From JACPFJ01 sp036504875 (GTDB lineage: Bacteria > Desulfobacterota > Desulfuromonadia > Geobacterales > Pseudopelobacteraceae): 64,000 nt of DNA. Of the stretch, positions 33,109 through 41,917 are shown piece after piece. The notes under the pieces were generated by a model, which was not told where the DNA came from, did not search any database, and was given only the letters and a program-made list of their open reading frames with translations. The DNA lies in assembly GCA_036504875.1 (NCBI GenBank), contig DASXUK010000053.1, forward strand, positions 1-64,000. Direction: 5' to 3'. How positions within the stretch are numbered: position 1 is the stretch's first letter; each line of letters opens with the position of its first letter. The position numbers and the translations under genes are program-made.

Positions 33109-35298
33109 ATGCCTGTCCCCCTCGATGTGATCATTGTATGGCATATGCACCAGCCATATTACAAGGATCCGCTTAAAAACGAATATGAGCTTCCCTGGAC
33201 CTATCTGCACGGCATCAAGGATTATTTCGATATGCCGGCAATTGTTGAGGATACGCCCGGCGCGCGGGCGGTCTTTAATCTGGTGCCGTCGCTAATTGAG
33301 CAGTTGCTCGATTATGCCGCCGGTACAGCAGTTGATCAGTTCCTTGAAAAAGGCATGGCTGCCCCAGGTCACCTGGCCGAGGACGACCGGGTTTTTCTGC
33401 TGGAAAACTTTTTTTCCGCCAATCGCCAGCGCATGATCGAACCCTACCGGCGCTATCTGGAACTTTTATACATGGCTGGGGAAGGCCGGTTGGGCAGCGC
33501 TCGCGAACGCGTGCGGCATTTTACCGATCAGGATCTGCTGGATCTGCAGGTGTGGTTTTTCCTCTCCTGGACCGGGGAAGCGGCCCGTCGTCGTTTTCCG
33601 GTTTTTAACGAGCTGATTGCCAAAGGTGAAAAGTTCACTGCTGCTGATAAAGATCTGCTGTTTGCCACCCAGAAAGAACTGCTGCAATCGATTATCCCCT
33701 TCTACAAGCGGCTTCACGAAGAAGGGCTGATTGAGCTGGCTGTTTCTCCCTATTATCACCCTATTCTGCCGCTTTTATGTGATGTCCGCAGCGCACAACC
33801 CGGAATGCCACGTGTCACCCTGCCGAGCGAGCCTTTTCGCCATCCCGAGGACGCCCGTGTCCAGATCCAGCGCGGAATCGCCTATTTCAAGGAGATCTTC
33901 GGTTTTGCACCCAAAGGCATGTGGCCTTCGGAGGGTTCGGTCAGCGACGAAGCCTTGAATATCATTACCGACTGCGGCATAAAATGGATCGCCACCGACG
34001 AAGAGATTCTGGCCAAGAGCCTGGATGGCGGTCTGGGCGATCATAAAGAACGGCTCTATCGCCCCTGGCGTTTTACCTGCCAGCATGGAGAAATCGGGGC
34101 TTTTTTCCGTGACCACAAGCTTTCCGATATGGTCGGCTTTACCTACTCTCAATGGGACGCCGGTCGGGCCGCCTCGGATTTCTGCAGTCGTCTGCTGGCC
34201 ATTAAGGCCCGGGTAGGGGGCGAGGGGCGCGTGATCCCCATTATTCTGGATGGGGAAAATGCCTGGGAGTACTACCCTAACAATGCCTATGATTTTCTCC
34301 AGGGCATGTACCGTCGCATTGCCGATGCCCGTGAATTGAACCTGACCACCTGCAGCAAGGTGATGGAACACACCCGCTTTGAAGGCCGTTTGCATGGTGT
34401 CCACCCCGGTTCCTGGATCAATGCCAACTACGGTATCTGGATCGGTCACCCGGAAGAAAACCTGGCCTGGGATCTGCTGTCCGGAACCCGCAAGCTGGCG
34501 GTAGAGCGCAGCCCGGCTGTGGCGGCTGCCATGAGTAGCGGCATAGCCTCTGAGGATGCTACTACGGAGATGATCTGTCGTTCTCTTTATGCCGCCGAGG
34601 GAAGCGACTGGTTCTGGTGGTACGGGGATGACCATTTTTCACCGCACAGCGACCGTTTCGACCGGCTGTTCCGCCAGCATCTGATGAATGTCTACCGATT
34701 GCTGGATGTGGATGTGCCGCGTGAACTTTTGGAGCCGATTAAGAAGAAGAGCCCGGCCGGGCTGATCAGAGAACCAGCCGCCTTTATCGATCCGGATATC
34801 AACGGCCGGATCAGCGATTATTTCGAATGGCTGGCGGCCGGGCTGTACGACCTGACCCGTCAAGGGTCGGCCATGCACTCCTCGGACCGCATGCTGCAAA
34901 GTTTCTATTATGGCTATAATAAAAGTGCCTTCTTTTTCCGGATTGACGGTATTCAGGACCTTTCCCGGCTGCTGCGCGAGATCGATGTCATGAATCTGCA
35001 CCTGATCTATGACCGGGAATATCGGCTCCCCTTGCAGATACGCAACGACGAGGGGCTTTTGCTGGTCAAGGAAAATAATGTCTGGACTCCGACCAGTGGT
35101 CATTGTCGTTGGAAAATCGGCAAGATCTGTGAGGTCAGCATCCCCTTAAGCAGTTTCAAACCGGTTGCCAAGAGCAAGCTGTTTGCCTACGTGACCCTGG
35201 TACGGGATAACGAAGAGATTGGCCGCTGGCCTTCGGACGCGCCATTGATGATGTACTACGCCGGACCGGAAATAGAGCTCGACAACTGGTTAATATAA
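33109..35298 (+). CDS. Glycoside hydrolase family 57 enzyme (alpha-amylase/4-alpha-glucanotransferase type)
   Basis: 729 cytoplasmic residues acting on alpha-glucans. The N-terminal VIIVWHMHQPYYKDP is the first GH57 motif, the nucleophile is E275 in GMWPSEGSVSDEAL, and the general acid is D381 in IILDGENAWEYY. The central motif WIATDEEIL is also present. The C-terminal 220 residues are a helical and beta-sandwich extension seen in larger family members. It lies between the nucleotide-sugar enzyme and galT, suggesting glycogen or oligosaccharide turnover. Whether it hydrolyses or transfers cannot be told. Confidence 0.9.
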   Translation: MPVPLDVIIVWHMHQPYYKDPLKNEYELPWTYLHGIKDYFDMPAIVEDTPGARAVFNLVPSLIEQLLDYAAGTAVDQFLEKGMAAPGHLAEDDRVFLLENFFSANRQRMIEPYRRYLELLYMAGEGRLGSARERVRHFTDQDLLDLQVWFFLSWTGEAARRRFPVFNELIAKGEKFTAADKDLLFATQKELLQSIIPFYKRLHEEGLIELAVSPYYHPILPLLCDVRSAQPGMPRVTLPSEPFRHPEDARVQIQRGIAYFKEIFGFAPKGMWPSEGSVSDEALNIITDCGIKWIATDEEILAKSLDGGLGDHKERLYRPWRFTCQHGEIGAFFRDHKLSDMVGFTYSQWDAGRAASDFCSRLLAIKARVGGEGRVIPIILDGENAWEYYPNNAYDFLQGMYRRIADARELNLTTCSKVMEHTRFEGRLHGVHPGSWINANYGIWIGHPEENLAWDLLSGTRKLAVERSPAVAAAMSSGIASEDATTEMICRSLYAAEGSDWFWWYGDDHFSPHSDRFDRLFRQHLMNVYRLLDVDVPRELLEPIKKKSPAGLIREPAAFIDPDINGRISDYFEWLAAGLYDLTRQGSAMHSSDRMLQSFYYGYNKSAFFFRIDGIQDLSRLLREIDVMNLHLIYDREYRLPLQIRNDEGLLLVKENNVWTPTSGHCRWKIGKICEVSIPLSSFKPVAKSKLFAYVTLVRDNEEIGRWPSDAPLMMYYAGPEIELDNWLI

Positions 35299-35299
35299 A

Positions 35300-35419
35300 G
35301 CAGCGCCACATTTGAGCACTGACGGCGTTGGCTCGTTCGAAAGCTTGTCAACATAGCGCTGCTATGCCTCCGGCGCTTTCTCCTCACCGCCGCGGTCATC
35401 ATCTCAAATCTGACGCTGC
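35300..35419. repeat. 120-bp palindromic intergenic element with nested hairpins
   Basis: The ends pair imperfectly over about 30 bases: GCAGCGCCACATTTGAG at the left against GCAGCGTCAGATTTGAG read from the right end on the other strand. Inside, GAAAGC pairs with GCTTTC (around 35339-35390), and within that CATAGC-GCT-GCTATG forms a small perfect hairpin (35353-35367). Three stems nested about one centre suggest a MITE-like or cruciform element. It carries no gene. It may also end transcription of the GH57 gene. Confidence 0.6.
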
Positions 35420-35463
35420 AGTAACATTTTTAAGAGAAGTTTTATAAGATACGAGGAGAACTA

Positions 35464-36489
35464 ATGTCTGAACTACGCTGGGACCCGATCAAACTTCACT
35501 GGGTGATCATTGCCACCGAACGTGGCCGTCGGCCGCGTGACTTTCAGGTGGAGCCTGAAGCCACCGGCATGACAGCCTGTCCCTTCTGCTACGGCAATGA
35601 AGACAAGACGCCGGCGGAGATATTTGCGATACGTCCCGGAGGCCCGCCTAATGCAGCCAACTGGCGAGTGCGGGTGATCCCTAACAAATATCCGGCCCTG
35701 CGGGTTGAAGGAGAACTCAACAACCGCGGGTACGGCATGTATGATGTGATGAACGGTATCGGCGCCCATGAAATAATAATTGAAACCCCGGATCATGACC
35801 GCTCTCTGGCAGATCTGACTACCAATGAGATTACCGATGTCCTGAGCGCCTACCGCAGCCGATACCTTGATCTGCGCAAGGACTTCCGCTTTCGCTACAT
35901 GGTGCTTTTTAAAAACCACGGCATCCGTGCCGGGGCCACCCTGCACCATTCCCACAGCCAATTGATCGCAGTCCCGTTGCTCCCACCGGTGGCGGCTACC
36001 CAGCTCAAGGTGGCCCGCAACTACTTCAGCACCAAGGAACGCTGCATCTTCTGCGACCTGATCGATTTTGAGCTGCACGAAGGGGTGCGGGTTGTACGGG
36101 AATTCTCCAATTTCGTTACCCTGACCCCGTATGCTTCAAGTTCTCCCTTTGAACTGCGGCTTTTTCCCAAAAGGCACAGCCATGACTTTGCCCTGATGAA
36201 TGATGCTCAACTGGCTGAACTGGCAGTTGCCATGAAAGATATGCTGATGCGGGTAAAGTCGGTATTGCGCGACGCCCCCTATAACTTTATACTCCACACC
36301 GCACCTCCCATGCACCGCAGGCCCGGCAAGCCCGAGCATTGGAACTCATTGGAATATGATTACCACTGGCATATCGAGCTGGTCCCGCGGCTGACCCAGA
36401 TGGCCGGCTTCGAGTGGGGCACCGGTTTTTTCATCAACCCGACCTCGCCCGAGGACGCCGCCCAGTTCCTGCGCGAGGCGGATGTTTAA
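35464..36489 (+). CDS. galT: Galactose-1-phosphate uridylyltransferase family protein
   Basis: 341 residues of the GalT branch of the HIT superfamily, moving a nucleotidyl group between sugar phosphates. N-terminal zinc-site cysteines appear in CPFCYGNEDKTPAE, a second pair in CIFCDLIDFE, and the active site is HHSHSQLIA, fitting HxHxQ. The C-terminal half repeats the fold, ending in the YHWHIELVPRL motif. GAGGAG precedes ATG 35464. True specificity may be UDP- or ADP-glucose linked, since it sits with a GH57 glycogen-type enzyme and no other Leloir gene is here. Confidence 0.87.
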   Translation: MSELRWDPIKLHWVIIATERGRRPRDFQVEPEATGMTACPFCYGNEDKTPAEIFAIRPGGPPNAANWRVRVIPNKYPALRVEGELNNRGYGMYDVMNGIGAHEIIIETPDHDRSLADLTTNEITDVLSAYRSRYLDLRKDFRFRYMVLFKNHGIRAGATLHHSHSQLIAVPLLPPVAATQLKVARNYFSTKERCIFCDLIDFELHEGVRVVREFSNFVTLTPYASSSPFELRLFPKRHSHDFALMNDAQLAELAVAMKDMLMRVKSVLRDAPYNFILHTAPPMHRRPGKPEHWNSLEYDYHWHIELVPRLTQMAGFEWGTGFFINPTSPEDAAQFLREADV

Positions 36490-36526
36490 ACCTTTTCTTC
36501 TCTTACTCAGGAAAAAACATAATTAT

Positions 36527-36628
36527 TTGGCCACAGAGCAACTGTGTTCTCAGAGAAATAATTTCTTATAGCCCTATCTTTTCCAGACTTTATTTTTCTT
36601 TGTTTACTCTGTGTTCTCTGTGGCTAAC
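36527..36628. repeat. Intergenic inverted repeat with CCACAGAG ends
   Basis: TTGGCCACAGAG at the left pairs with CTCTGTGGCTAA at the right, about 75 bases apart. A second related copy, CTGTGTTCTCAGAG, lies close to the left arm and CTCTGTGTTCTCTG in the right arm. AT-rich DNA fills the middle. Motifs of this CTCTGTG-TTCTCTGTGG kind recur between genes in Geobacter genomes as far as I recall, so this is probably a dispersed repeat. Confidence 0.5.
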
Positions 36629-36703
36629 CGTTATTTAGGCGGCTTAATTTGATCTTCTGAATGCTGGAATTGCCCCTTGCTTGAACATTTTGCGGACCCA
36701 TAG

Positions 36704-37582
36704 ATGAATTCAGCAGAAATTAAAACTATTCTCGACCGTCTCTACGAGTCCCGCTCCCAAAGTCATCTGTCAAACGACCCGCTCTCATTTTGCCATCGTT
36801 ATGAAGATCCGCTGGATCGTGAAGTCGTGGCTGTGCTTGCTTCGGCCTTTGCTTACGGGGCGGTTGCCATTATCCTGCGCACGTTGGAGGCGATCCTGGC
36901 CGAGTTGGGTCCCCACCCGCGCACTTTCATCGAAAAGCTCGATCCGCAGCAGGGATTGCACGCCTTCCGCGGCTTCAAGCACCGCTTCAATGATGGCCGT
37001 GATCTGGTGGCACTCTTGTGGGCCATCCGTCTGATTATCGAAAAGGCCGGCAGCATCAATGGGTTTTTCCTGACCGGCCATGATCCACAAGCCCAGGACA
37101 TCTCCGGATCGTTAAATAGCTATTCTGCCAATGTGTTGGCTCTGGATTACCAGCCGGTGTTCGGCTGTACCTCTCCCCCCAAGGGTTCTTACTTCTCCTT
37201 TCTTTTTCCTGCTCCAGCCTCAGGAAGCGCCTGCAAAAGACTCTGTATGTTCCTGCGCTGGGTAGTGCGCCCTTCCGATGGTATTGACCTCGGTATCTGG
37301 CACGGAATACCCCCGGTCCAGCTGGTTATCCCGGTTGATACGCATATCCAGCGCATAAGCGGGTATCTGGGGTTCACCAACCGCAAGCAGGCTGATTGGC
37401 GCATGGCATGTGAGATAACCACTGCGCTGCGGCGTCTTGATCCGCTTGACCCGGTTAAATACGACTTTTCACTGGCTCACCTGGGAATCTCCGAAGGTTG
37501 CGACGGTATAGATCCTGTAAAATGCCTCTCATGTCCCATTGCCGGGATATGTCGACAGACCACCATCCCTAAGAAGTCATAA
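36704..37582 (+). CDS. TIGR02757/DUF2400 family protein
   Basis: 292 residues, helical. Family features visible are the N-terminal DPLSFCHRYEDPLDREVVAV followed by LASAFAYGAVAII, the middle segment LCMFLRWVVRPSDGIDLGIW, and LVIPVDTHIQRISGYLGFTN, which recalls the helix-hairpin-helix of DNA glycosylases. Four cysteines at the C-terminus (GCDGIDPVKCLSCPIAGIC) could bind an iron-sulphur cluster, as in endonuclease III. A nucleic acid role is an inference only. ATG 36704 has no strong ribosome site. Confidence 0.8.
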   Translation: MNSAEIKTILDRLYESRSQSHLSNDPLSFCHRYEDPLDREVVAVLASAFAYGAVAIILRTLEAILAELGPHPRTFIEKLDPQQGLHAFRGFKHRFNDGRDLVALLWAIRLIIEKAGSINGFFLTGHDPQAQDISGSLNSYSANVLALDYQPVFGCTSPPKGSYFSFLFPAPASGSACKRLCMFLRWVVRPSDGIDLGIWHGIPPVQLVIPVDTHIQRISGYLGFTNRKQADWRMACEITTALRRLDPLDPVKYDFSLAHLGISEGCDGIDPVKCLSCPIAGICRQTTIPKKS

Positions 37583-37654
37583 ACAGCCTTTCACGGAACT
37601 GCGGAATAGGGCTGAGATAGCGTCGTTGCTGCATTGGCGCCGCTTGTAATAAGA

Positions 37655-37684
37655 TTGACACCTTTCAATCTTTTCTGATATAAG
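37655..37684 (+). promoter_or_regulatory. Sigma-70-like promoter of the zinc-ribbon protein gene
   Basis: A perfect TTGACA (37655-37660) is followed after 17-18 bases by ATATAAG. It lies about 67 bases before ATG 37751. Both boxes match well. Confidence 0.6.
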
Positions 37685-37750
37685 AATTCAGTTGTTTCAG
37701 GCATTTCACTAGTCTGGCGCATCAAAATCAATCCTCACCGGGGAGTCGCG

Positions 37751-39253
37751 ATGATTATCCAGTGTGAACAGTGCCAAACCAAGTTCAAGCTCGATGATGC
37801 CAAGGTCACGGACAAAGGTGTCAAGGTCCGCTGTGCCAAGTGCAAGCATGTCTTTACCGTCAAGAAAGAGCAGTCTGAGGCAGAGCCAGGGCAGGACTTC
37901 GGGGCTCTGCTGGATGATGCATCTTCCGGGCAGGGAGAGGCTTTTTCTGCGTCGCCCGAACTTTCGCACACCGACAACAGCCAGCCTCAATCAGAACCGG
38001 CCTTTGATCCATCTGCTTTTGCTTCAGATGATTTTTCTGCGGACTCTTTTTCCTTTGATCAGCCAGAAGAGGGTGAGCAGCCACCCGCTTCTGCCCCTGC
38101 CGTAGATGATTTTAGCCTCTCTTCCCTGGAAGAAGACCAGGGCTTTGCCTTGGCGCAGGATAAGGGCATAATCGGATCGGAAGAAATAGATTTTTCAGGT
38201 ATGGATTTCGGTAATGTTGCGGCTGATGCGGACAAAACTCTGGTTGCAGGCGCCTCGGCTCCTGATTTTGGCGATATGACCATGGTGTCGGCACCGACAC
38301 CGCCGGTAGCAGAATTAAAAGATGATGAGCGATTTGACTTCGGGGATGAATCACTGTTCGGGGAAGCAGTTTCCATCCAGGTTCCCGATGAACCGACTGA
38401 GCCGATTAACTTTGATTTCCAAATGGATGAATTTGCCGATTCGATGGGAGTCGAGACGAGCTCTGGTGATAAAAAGGCTATCACCGCGGAAGAGTCAAAA
38501 ATGGACGCGCCTTTTAGTATGGACGAGATTGACTTTGGAGACGAGCTAACCGCGGTGGCTGTTCAGCAGGTACATCCTGACGAACTAAAGCCGGCCCAGG
38601 ATTATCTGTTTGCACCGCTGGGTGAGACACACGATAGACTTGCACCGCTCCAGGAAGAAGCTCCCCAAAGTACACCTCAAACGGAACCTCTCCCAGCGGA
38701 CCAGGATGAAATGCCGCCGCTCTCCATCAGCTCCCGTCGGAAACATAACCCGATGGTCACCGCAATAATAGCTGTTGTTTCGCTGATAATAGCGGCTGTG
38801 CTGGCATTTCTCGGATACTCGCTGCTTTCAGAGGATAAAGCCAAGACTGTTGTGGAGTCTGGCCGTATCACGGTACGTTCGGTAAATGCCTCTTTTGTTA
38901 AAAATACAGCGGCTGGTGATCTGCTGGTGATCACTGGGGAAGCAGTAAACAGTTTTCCCAAGCCAAGAGCTGCCATTCAGGTCAAAGGGGTGGTATATGG
39001 TGCAAATGGGCAGGTGTTAACCAGCAGGAATGCTTATTGCGGGAATCCGCTGACCAAGGAGCAATTAGCCACCATGCCTGTCGACAAGATCGAGGCCGCC
39101 ATGGCTAATCAATTCGGTGATTCCCTGGCAAATATGGAAGTTAATCCCGGCACCTCCATACCGTTTGTGGTAGTGATTCCCAATCCACCGGCCGATGCCA
39201 AGGATTATGGAGTTGAACCGGCCAGCTCAACAGTAGCTACAAGTAAACAGTAA
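37751..39253 (+). CDS. MJ0042 zinc-ribbon protein with DUF3426 domain
   Basis: 500 residues. The N-terminus is an MJ0042-type zinc ribbon, CEQCQTKFKLDDAKV then CAKCKHVFTV. A long acidic, low-complexity linker (about 40-330, rich in D, F, S, P) leads to one membrane helix at about 336-358 (MVTAIIAVVSLIIAAVLAFL). The C-terminal 130 residues form the DUF3426-type beta domain, placed outside the cytoplasm. Such proteins are common in Geobacter and myxobacteria; their role is unknown. Its own promoter and a terminator show a single-gene unit. Confidence 0.85.
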   Translation: MIIQCEQCQTKFKLDDAKVTDKGVKVRCAKCKHVFTVKKEQSEAEPGQDFGALLDDASSGQGEAFSASPELSHTDNSQPQSEPAFDPSAFASDDFSADSFSFDQPEEGEQPPASAPAVDDFSLSSLEEDQGFALAQDKGIIGSEEIDFSGMDFGNVAADADKTLVAGASAPDFGDMTMVSAPTPPVAELKDDERFDFGDESLFGEAVSIQVPDEPTEPINFDFQMDEFADSMGVETSSGDKKAITAEESKMDAPFSMDEIDFGDELTAVAVQQVHPDELKPAQDYLFAPLGETHDRLAPLQEEAPQSTPQTEPLPADQDEMPPLSISSRRKHNPMVTAIIAVVSLIIAAVLAFLGYSLLSEDKAKTVVESGRITVRSVNASFVKNTAAGDLLVITGEAVNSFPKPRAAIQVKGVVYGANGQVLTSRNAYCGNPLTKEQLATMPVDKIEAAMANQFGDSLANMEVNPGTSIPFVVVIPNPPADAKDYGVEPASSTVATSKQ

Positions 39254-39271
39254 TACCAATAGCTGACACAC

Positions 39272-39308
39272 AAAAAAGGCCGCGACTTAATCGTCAGCGG
39301 CCTTTTTT
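39272..39308. terminator. Bidirectional terminator
   Basis: A perfect 12-bp stem, AAAAAAGGCCGC paired with GCGGCCTTTTTT around a 13-base loop, lies between the converging zinc-ribbon and SlyD-like genes and serves both strands. Confidence 0.9.
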
Positions 39309-39329
39309 ATTTTAGTATCAGTTTTAAAT

Positions 39330-39806
39330 CTACAGGATCTCCACCAGCTTTATGTCAAAGGTGAGGTCCATTCCGGCCAATGGATGATTGGCATCCAATG
39401 TCACAGTTGTCTCAGTCACGTCCGTTACCAAAACCGGAAGCGGAGTGCCGTCCTGAAGCACTACTTCCATATGCTGACCAGCCTCAGGGGTGATGCCCTC
39501 AGGTATCTCGCTACGCTCGATTACGGCCACCATCTCTTCTGCCCGCTGGCCATACGCTTCGTCAGCTGCAATCTTTACCTCAACCCTTTGACCAGGTTCC
39601 AGTCCGATCACTGCTTGCTCGAATTTGGGAATCAGATTTCCTTCACCAATAACAAAGTCCAAAGGATCGCTTGGGCGGCTGTTGCATTCACATCCGTCGT
39701 CTTTGCACTCCTCCACAAAGCCTTCTGATGTATCGAATATATTGCCGTCATCTAATCTGCCGGTGTAATGCACGCGGACTTTGTCCCCGCTCTTTGCCTG
39801 TGCCAT
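39330..39806 (-). CDS. FKBP-type peptidyl-prolyl isomerase, SlyD-like
   Basis: 158 residues. The FKBP core is seen in KVRVHYTGRLDDGNIFDTSE, the insert-in-flap arrangement in LIPKFEQAVIGLEPGQ and AYGQRAEEMVAVIERS, and the closing strand HPLAGMDLTFDIKLVEI, all as in SlyD. An unusual insertion, EECKDDGCECNSRPSDP, after FDTSEGF adds three cysteines, which may bind metal. SlyD's histidine-rich tail is absent. It helps protein folding in the cytoplasm. It follows the DUF167 gene on the same strand by 54 bases and may share the yggT transcript. Confidence 0.9.
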   Translation of the reverse strand: MAQAKSGDKVRVHYTGRLDDGNIFDTSEGFVEECKDDGCECNSRPSDPLDFVIGEGNLIPKFEQAVIGLEPGQRVEVKIAADEAYGQRAEEMVAVIERSEIPEGITPEAGQHMEVVLQDGTPLPVLVTDVTETTVTLDANHPLAGMDLTFDIKLVEIL

Positions 39807-39860
39807 TGCTGTTTCCTTTCTTGTTTTTGTTTCAGCCTGGTGACAGTTTTAACCATTATA

Positions 39861-40187
39861 TCAAACCTGCTCTTTAATGCTGATACTTGTCTCGATAATC
39901 TGGCGCAGCTTCTCCGGATGATTGCTGGATATGCGGACCCGCTTGTGTCGTGAGGTCTCCCCGGATATGATTTCTACTGCTGATTTTGGAACCTTGAAAA
40001 GCTCGGCTAGGAATTCGCGGCAGAGCTTATTGGCAGCACCATCAACCGGTGGAGAGGTAAGTCTTATTTTCAGCGCGTTTTCCTGTACACCGCAAAGCTC
40101 ATTCTTCGATGCTCGCGGCTGGATATGGAGGTTAAGGACAATCGCATCACCGGTGAGTATGTACAGGGAAGGTTCAGGCCTGGTCAT
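39861..40187 (-). CDS. DUF167/YggU family protein
   Basis: 108 residues. Family marks are VLNLHIQPRASKNELCGVQE, ALKIRLTSPPVDGAANKLCR and the closing ISGETSRHKRVRI. The fold is known in E. coli YggU, but function is unknown. The start at 40187 lies inside the end of the DivIVA-type gene (14-base overlap), so translation is coupled. The order YggT, DivIVA, YggU recurs in many bacteria near cell-division genes. Confidence 0.85.
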   Translation of the reverse strand: MTRPEPSLYILTGDAIVLNLHIQPRASKNELCGVQENALKIRLTSPPVDGAANKLCREFLAELFKVPKSAVEIISGETSRHKRVRISSNHPEKLRQIIETSISIKEQV

Positions 40188-40626
40188 TGCCAGAAAGCTG
40201 CCGGGCAAAGCTGTCCAGAAGTGATTTGAGGCTCATCTCGAATTGGATCTTCTGACGACGAACCTCTTCAATTCGTGCTTTTAATTCCCCCAACTGTCGT
40301 TCGGCATCAGCTACAATTCTTTCAGCTTTGAGCTCGGCCTCCGAGACAATCAAAGCCGCCTCTTTCTGAGCATTGGATTTCATATCTTCAATAATACGCT
40401 GTGCGGCCAGCATTGTTTTACGCAGGTCCCTCTCTTTTTCGGCCATATCAAGCATATCTTTGCTTTGAAGGGCCTGCAGCTCCTTAAGCTCGTTATTCTC
40501 GCGCAGTAGATTTTCCATTTCTCCGGCTACGGTCTGTAGAAAAGCATCCACGTCGTCTGGATCAAGCCCTCCCAGCATCTTGCCCTTGAACTGCTGTTGC
40601 TGTATGTCAAGCGGGGAAATCTTCAT
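40174..40626 (-). CDS. DivIVA domain protein
   Basis: 150 residues. The N-terminal IQQQQFKGKMLGGLDPDDVD then AFLQTVAGEME is the DivIVA membrane-binding and first coiled-coil pattern. A long coiled coil fills the rest (about 30-140). DivIVA proteins bind negatively curved membrane and recruit division or polarity factors. It lies four bases after the YggT-type gene and overlaps the DUF167 gene, so the three form an operon. Confidence 0.87.
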   Translation of the reverse strand: MKISPLDIQQQQFKGKMLGGLDPDDVDAFLQTVAGEMENLLRENNELKELQALQSKDMLDMAEKERDLRKTMLAAQRIIEDMKSNAQKEAALIVSEAELKAERIVADAERQLGELKARIEEVRRQKIQFEMSLKSLLDSFARQLSGNDQA

Positions 40627-40630
40627 TTTT

Positions 40631-40948
40631 TTATCCTTTGAGCTTCAGTGCCATACTGGCAGTAATCAAATACTGGTAGGCCGAGTTAAAAACCACGATC
40701 TGCAGAATGTAGATGATCGCAAAGGCTACCAGCGGGGAAAAATCCAGCATGCCGGTGTCCGGCATGTGTCGTCTAATTCTGCGCAGAAGCGGATTGGTTA
40801 CTCGGTAGATGAAGCTTACAATCGGGTTGTAAGGATCGGCATTTATCCACGAGATGATCACGTTTGCGAGAAGCATATATTTGTAGATGGTCAACAGCCC
40901 GTCGACCAGTTCGATGATCTTGGCCAGCGCCAAGAGTATGTTTGCCAT
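40631..40948 (-). CDS. YggT family membrane protein
   Basis: 105 residues with two membrane helices (about 4-28 and 70-95) and the YggT signature SWINADPYNPIVSFIYRVTN, PLLRRIRR in between. The family is linked by gene context to division and osmotic shock, without a settled function. ATG 40948 was chosen over 40957 because the sequence MANILLALAKIIELVDG begins directly with the first helix. First gene of the YggT/DivIVA/YggU operon. Confidence 0.87.
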   Translation of the reverse strand: MANILLALAKIIELVDGLLTIYKYMLLANVIISWINADPYNPIVSFIYRVTNPLLRRIRRHMPDTGMLDFSPLVAFAIIYILQIVVFNSAYQYLITASMALKLKG

Positions 40949-40995
40949 GAGGACCAAGTTTTTTCTCCATCTATTGGGGCTGGTAAAATTAGTTA

Positions 40996-41024
40996 ACTAT
41001 GCCTTAAAGGCCACCTAATGTCAA
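40996..41024 (-). promoter_or_regulatory. Sigma-70-like promoter of the YggT operon
   Basis: On the minus strand a perfect TTGACA (41024-41019) is followed after 17 bases by CATAGT (41001-40996), about 48 bases before ATG 40948. Confidence 0.55.
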
Positions 41025-41041
41025 AGCCGAATGAGGTGCGC

Positions 41042-41099
41042 TTGCCTTAACAGTTTCAATCTGTTATAAACGAACACAGGGCGGCAATCATGCCGCCTG
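41042..41099 (+). promoter_or_regulatory. Promoter and leader hairpin of the inositol monophosphatase gene
   Basis: TTGCCT (41042-41047), 17 bases, then TATAAA (41065-41070). The expected transcript would start around 41077, right at a hairpin, ACAGG-G-CGGCA paired with TGCCGCCTGT (41076-41099), followed by TTTTATT and then the ribosome site. A terminator-like stem at the very 5' end may stabilise the mRNA or attenuate it. No gene ends here on this strand, so it is not a terminator of an upstream gene. Confidence 0.5.
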
Positions 41100-41116
41100 T
41101 TTTATTGGAGGAAGTC

Positions 41117-41917
41117 ATGAAAGAGTGGCAAGCTCATCTGGCAGTGGCGGTCGAGGCGGCCCAGATTGCCGGACGCTACCAGCGCTATCGGTTTAATTCT
41201 GACGTAACCGTAGATCTGAAGGGTGACAAGGATCTTGTCACCGAGGTGGACCGGGAGTCGGAACACCTGATAGTGAACCATCTCTTGGCGCGTTTTCCCA
41301 ATTATAATATACTGGCTGAGGAGGGCGAATATGCCCCGACCGATTCTCCCCTTCGCTGGATCATCGACCCGGTGGATGGTACCACCAATTATGCACATGG
41401 TTTTCCCTGGTTCTGCGTCTCGATCGGGCTGGAATCAGACGGAATTCTGGTCGCCGGAGTAGTTTTTAATCCAATGCAGGAAGAGCTGTTCACAACCACT
41501 AAAGGTGGCGGTGCCTATTTGAACGGCAGCCGCTTGTCGGTTTCCAACCGTTCGCCGCTTAAAAACTCACTGCTGGGCACCGGCTTTCCCTATGACTGTG
41601 CCACGGATTCCGCCAACAACTTTTCCAATTTTATAGCCTTTCAAAAGGCGGCCCGTGGTATCCGCCGTGCCGGAGCAGCCGCCCTTGATTTGGCCTATGT
41701 GGCGGCCGGCCGCCTGGATGGATTTTGGGAGCTTAAATTAAAACCGTGGGATGTGGCGGCTGGGGTGCTTTTGATCGAGGAGGCTGGCGGTACGGTCAGC
41801 ACTTTTGATGGGAAACCATTTTCAATCAGCAATAATCGGGTTGTGGCCAGTAATAGCCTCATTCATGGCGAGATGCTGACGATTCTTCAGTCGGTAAACC
41901 AGGAAGGCCCGGCATGA
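41117..41917 (+). CDS. Inositol monophosphatase family protein (SuhB-like)
   Basis: 266 residues. The magnesium-dependent phosphatase motifs are present: E in LAEEGEY (near 70), WIIDPVDGTTNYAHGFPWFC, and the later KLKPWDVAAGVLLIEEAGG. GAAALDLAYVAAGRLDGFWE is also typical. It removes phosphate from inositol-1-phosphate or a related polyol phosphate in the cytoplasm. ATG 41117 has GGAGGA close upstream. The next gene overlaps by four bases. Confidence 0.92.
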   Translation: MKEWQAHLAVAVEAAQIAGRYQRYRFNSDVTVDLKGDKDLVTEVDRESEHLIVNHLLARFPNYNILAEEGEYAPTDSPLRWIIDPVDGTTNYAHGFPWFCVSIGLESDGILVAGVVFNPMQEELFTTTKGGGAYLNGSRLSVSNRSPLKNSLLGTGFPYDCATDSANNFSNFIAFQKAARGIRRAGAAALDLAYVAAGRLDGFWELKLKPWDVAAGVLLIEEAGGTVSTFDGKPFSISNNRVVASNSLIHGEMLTILQSVNQEGPA

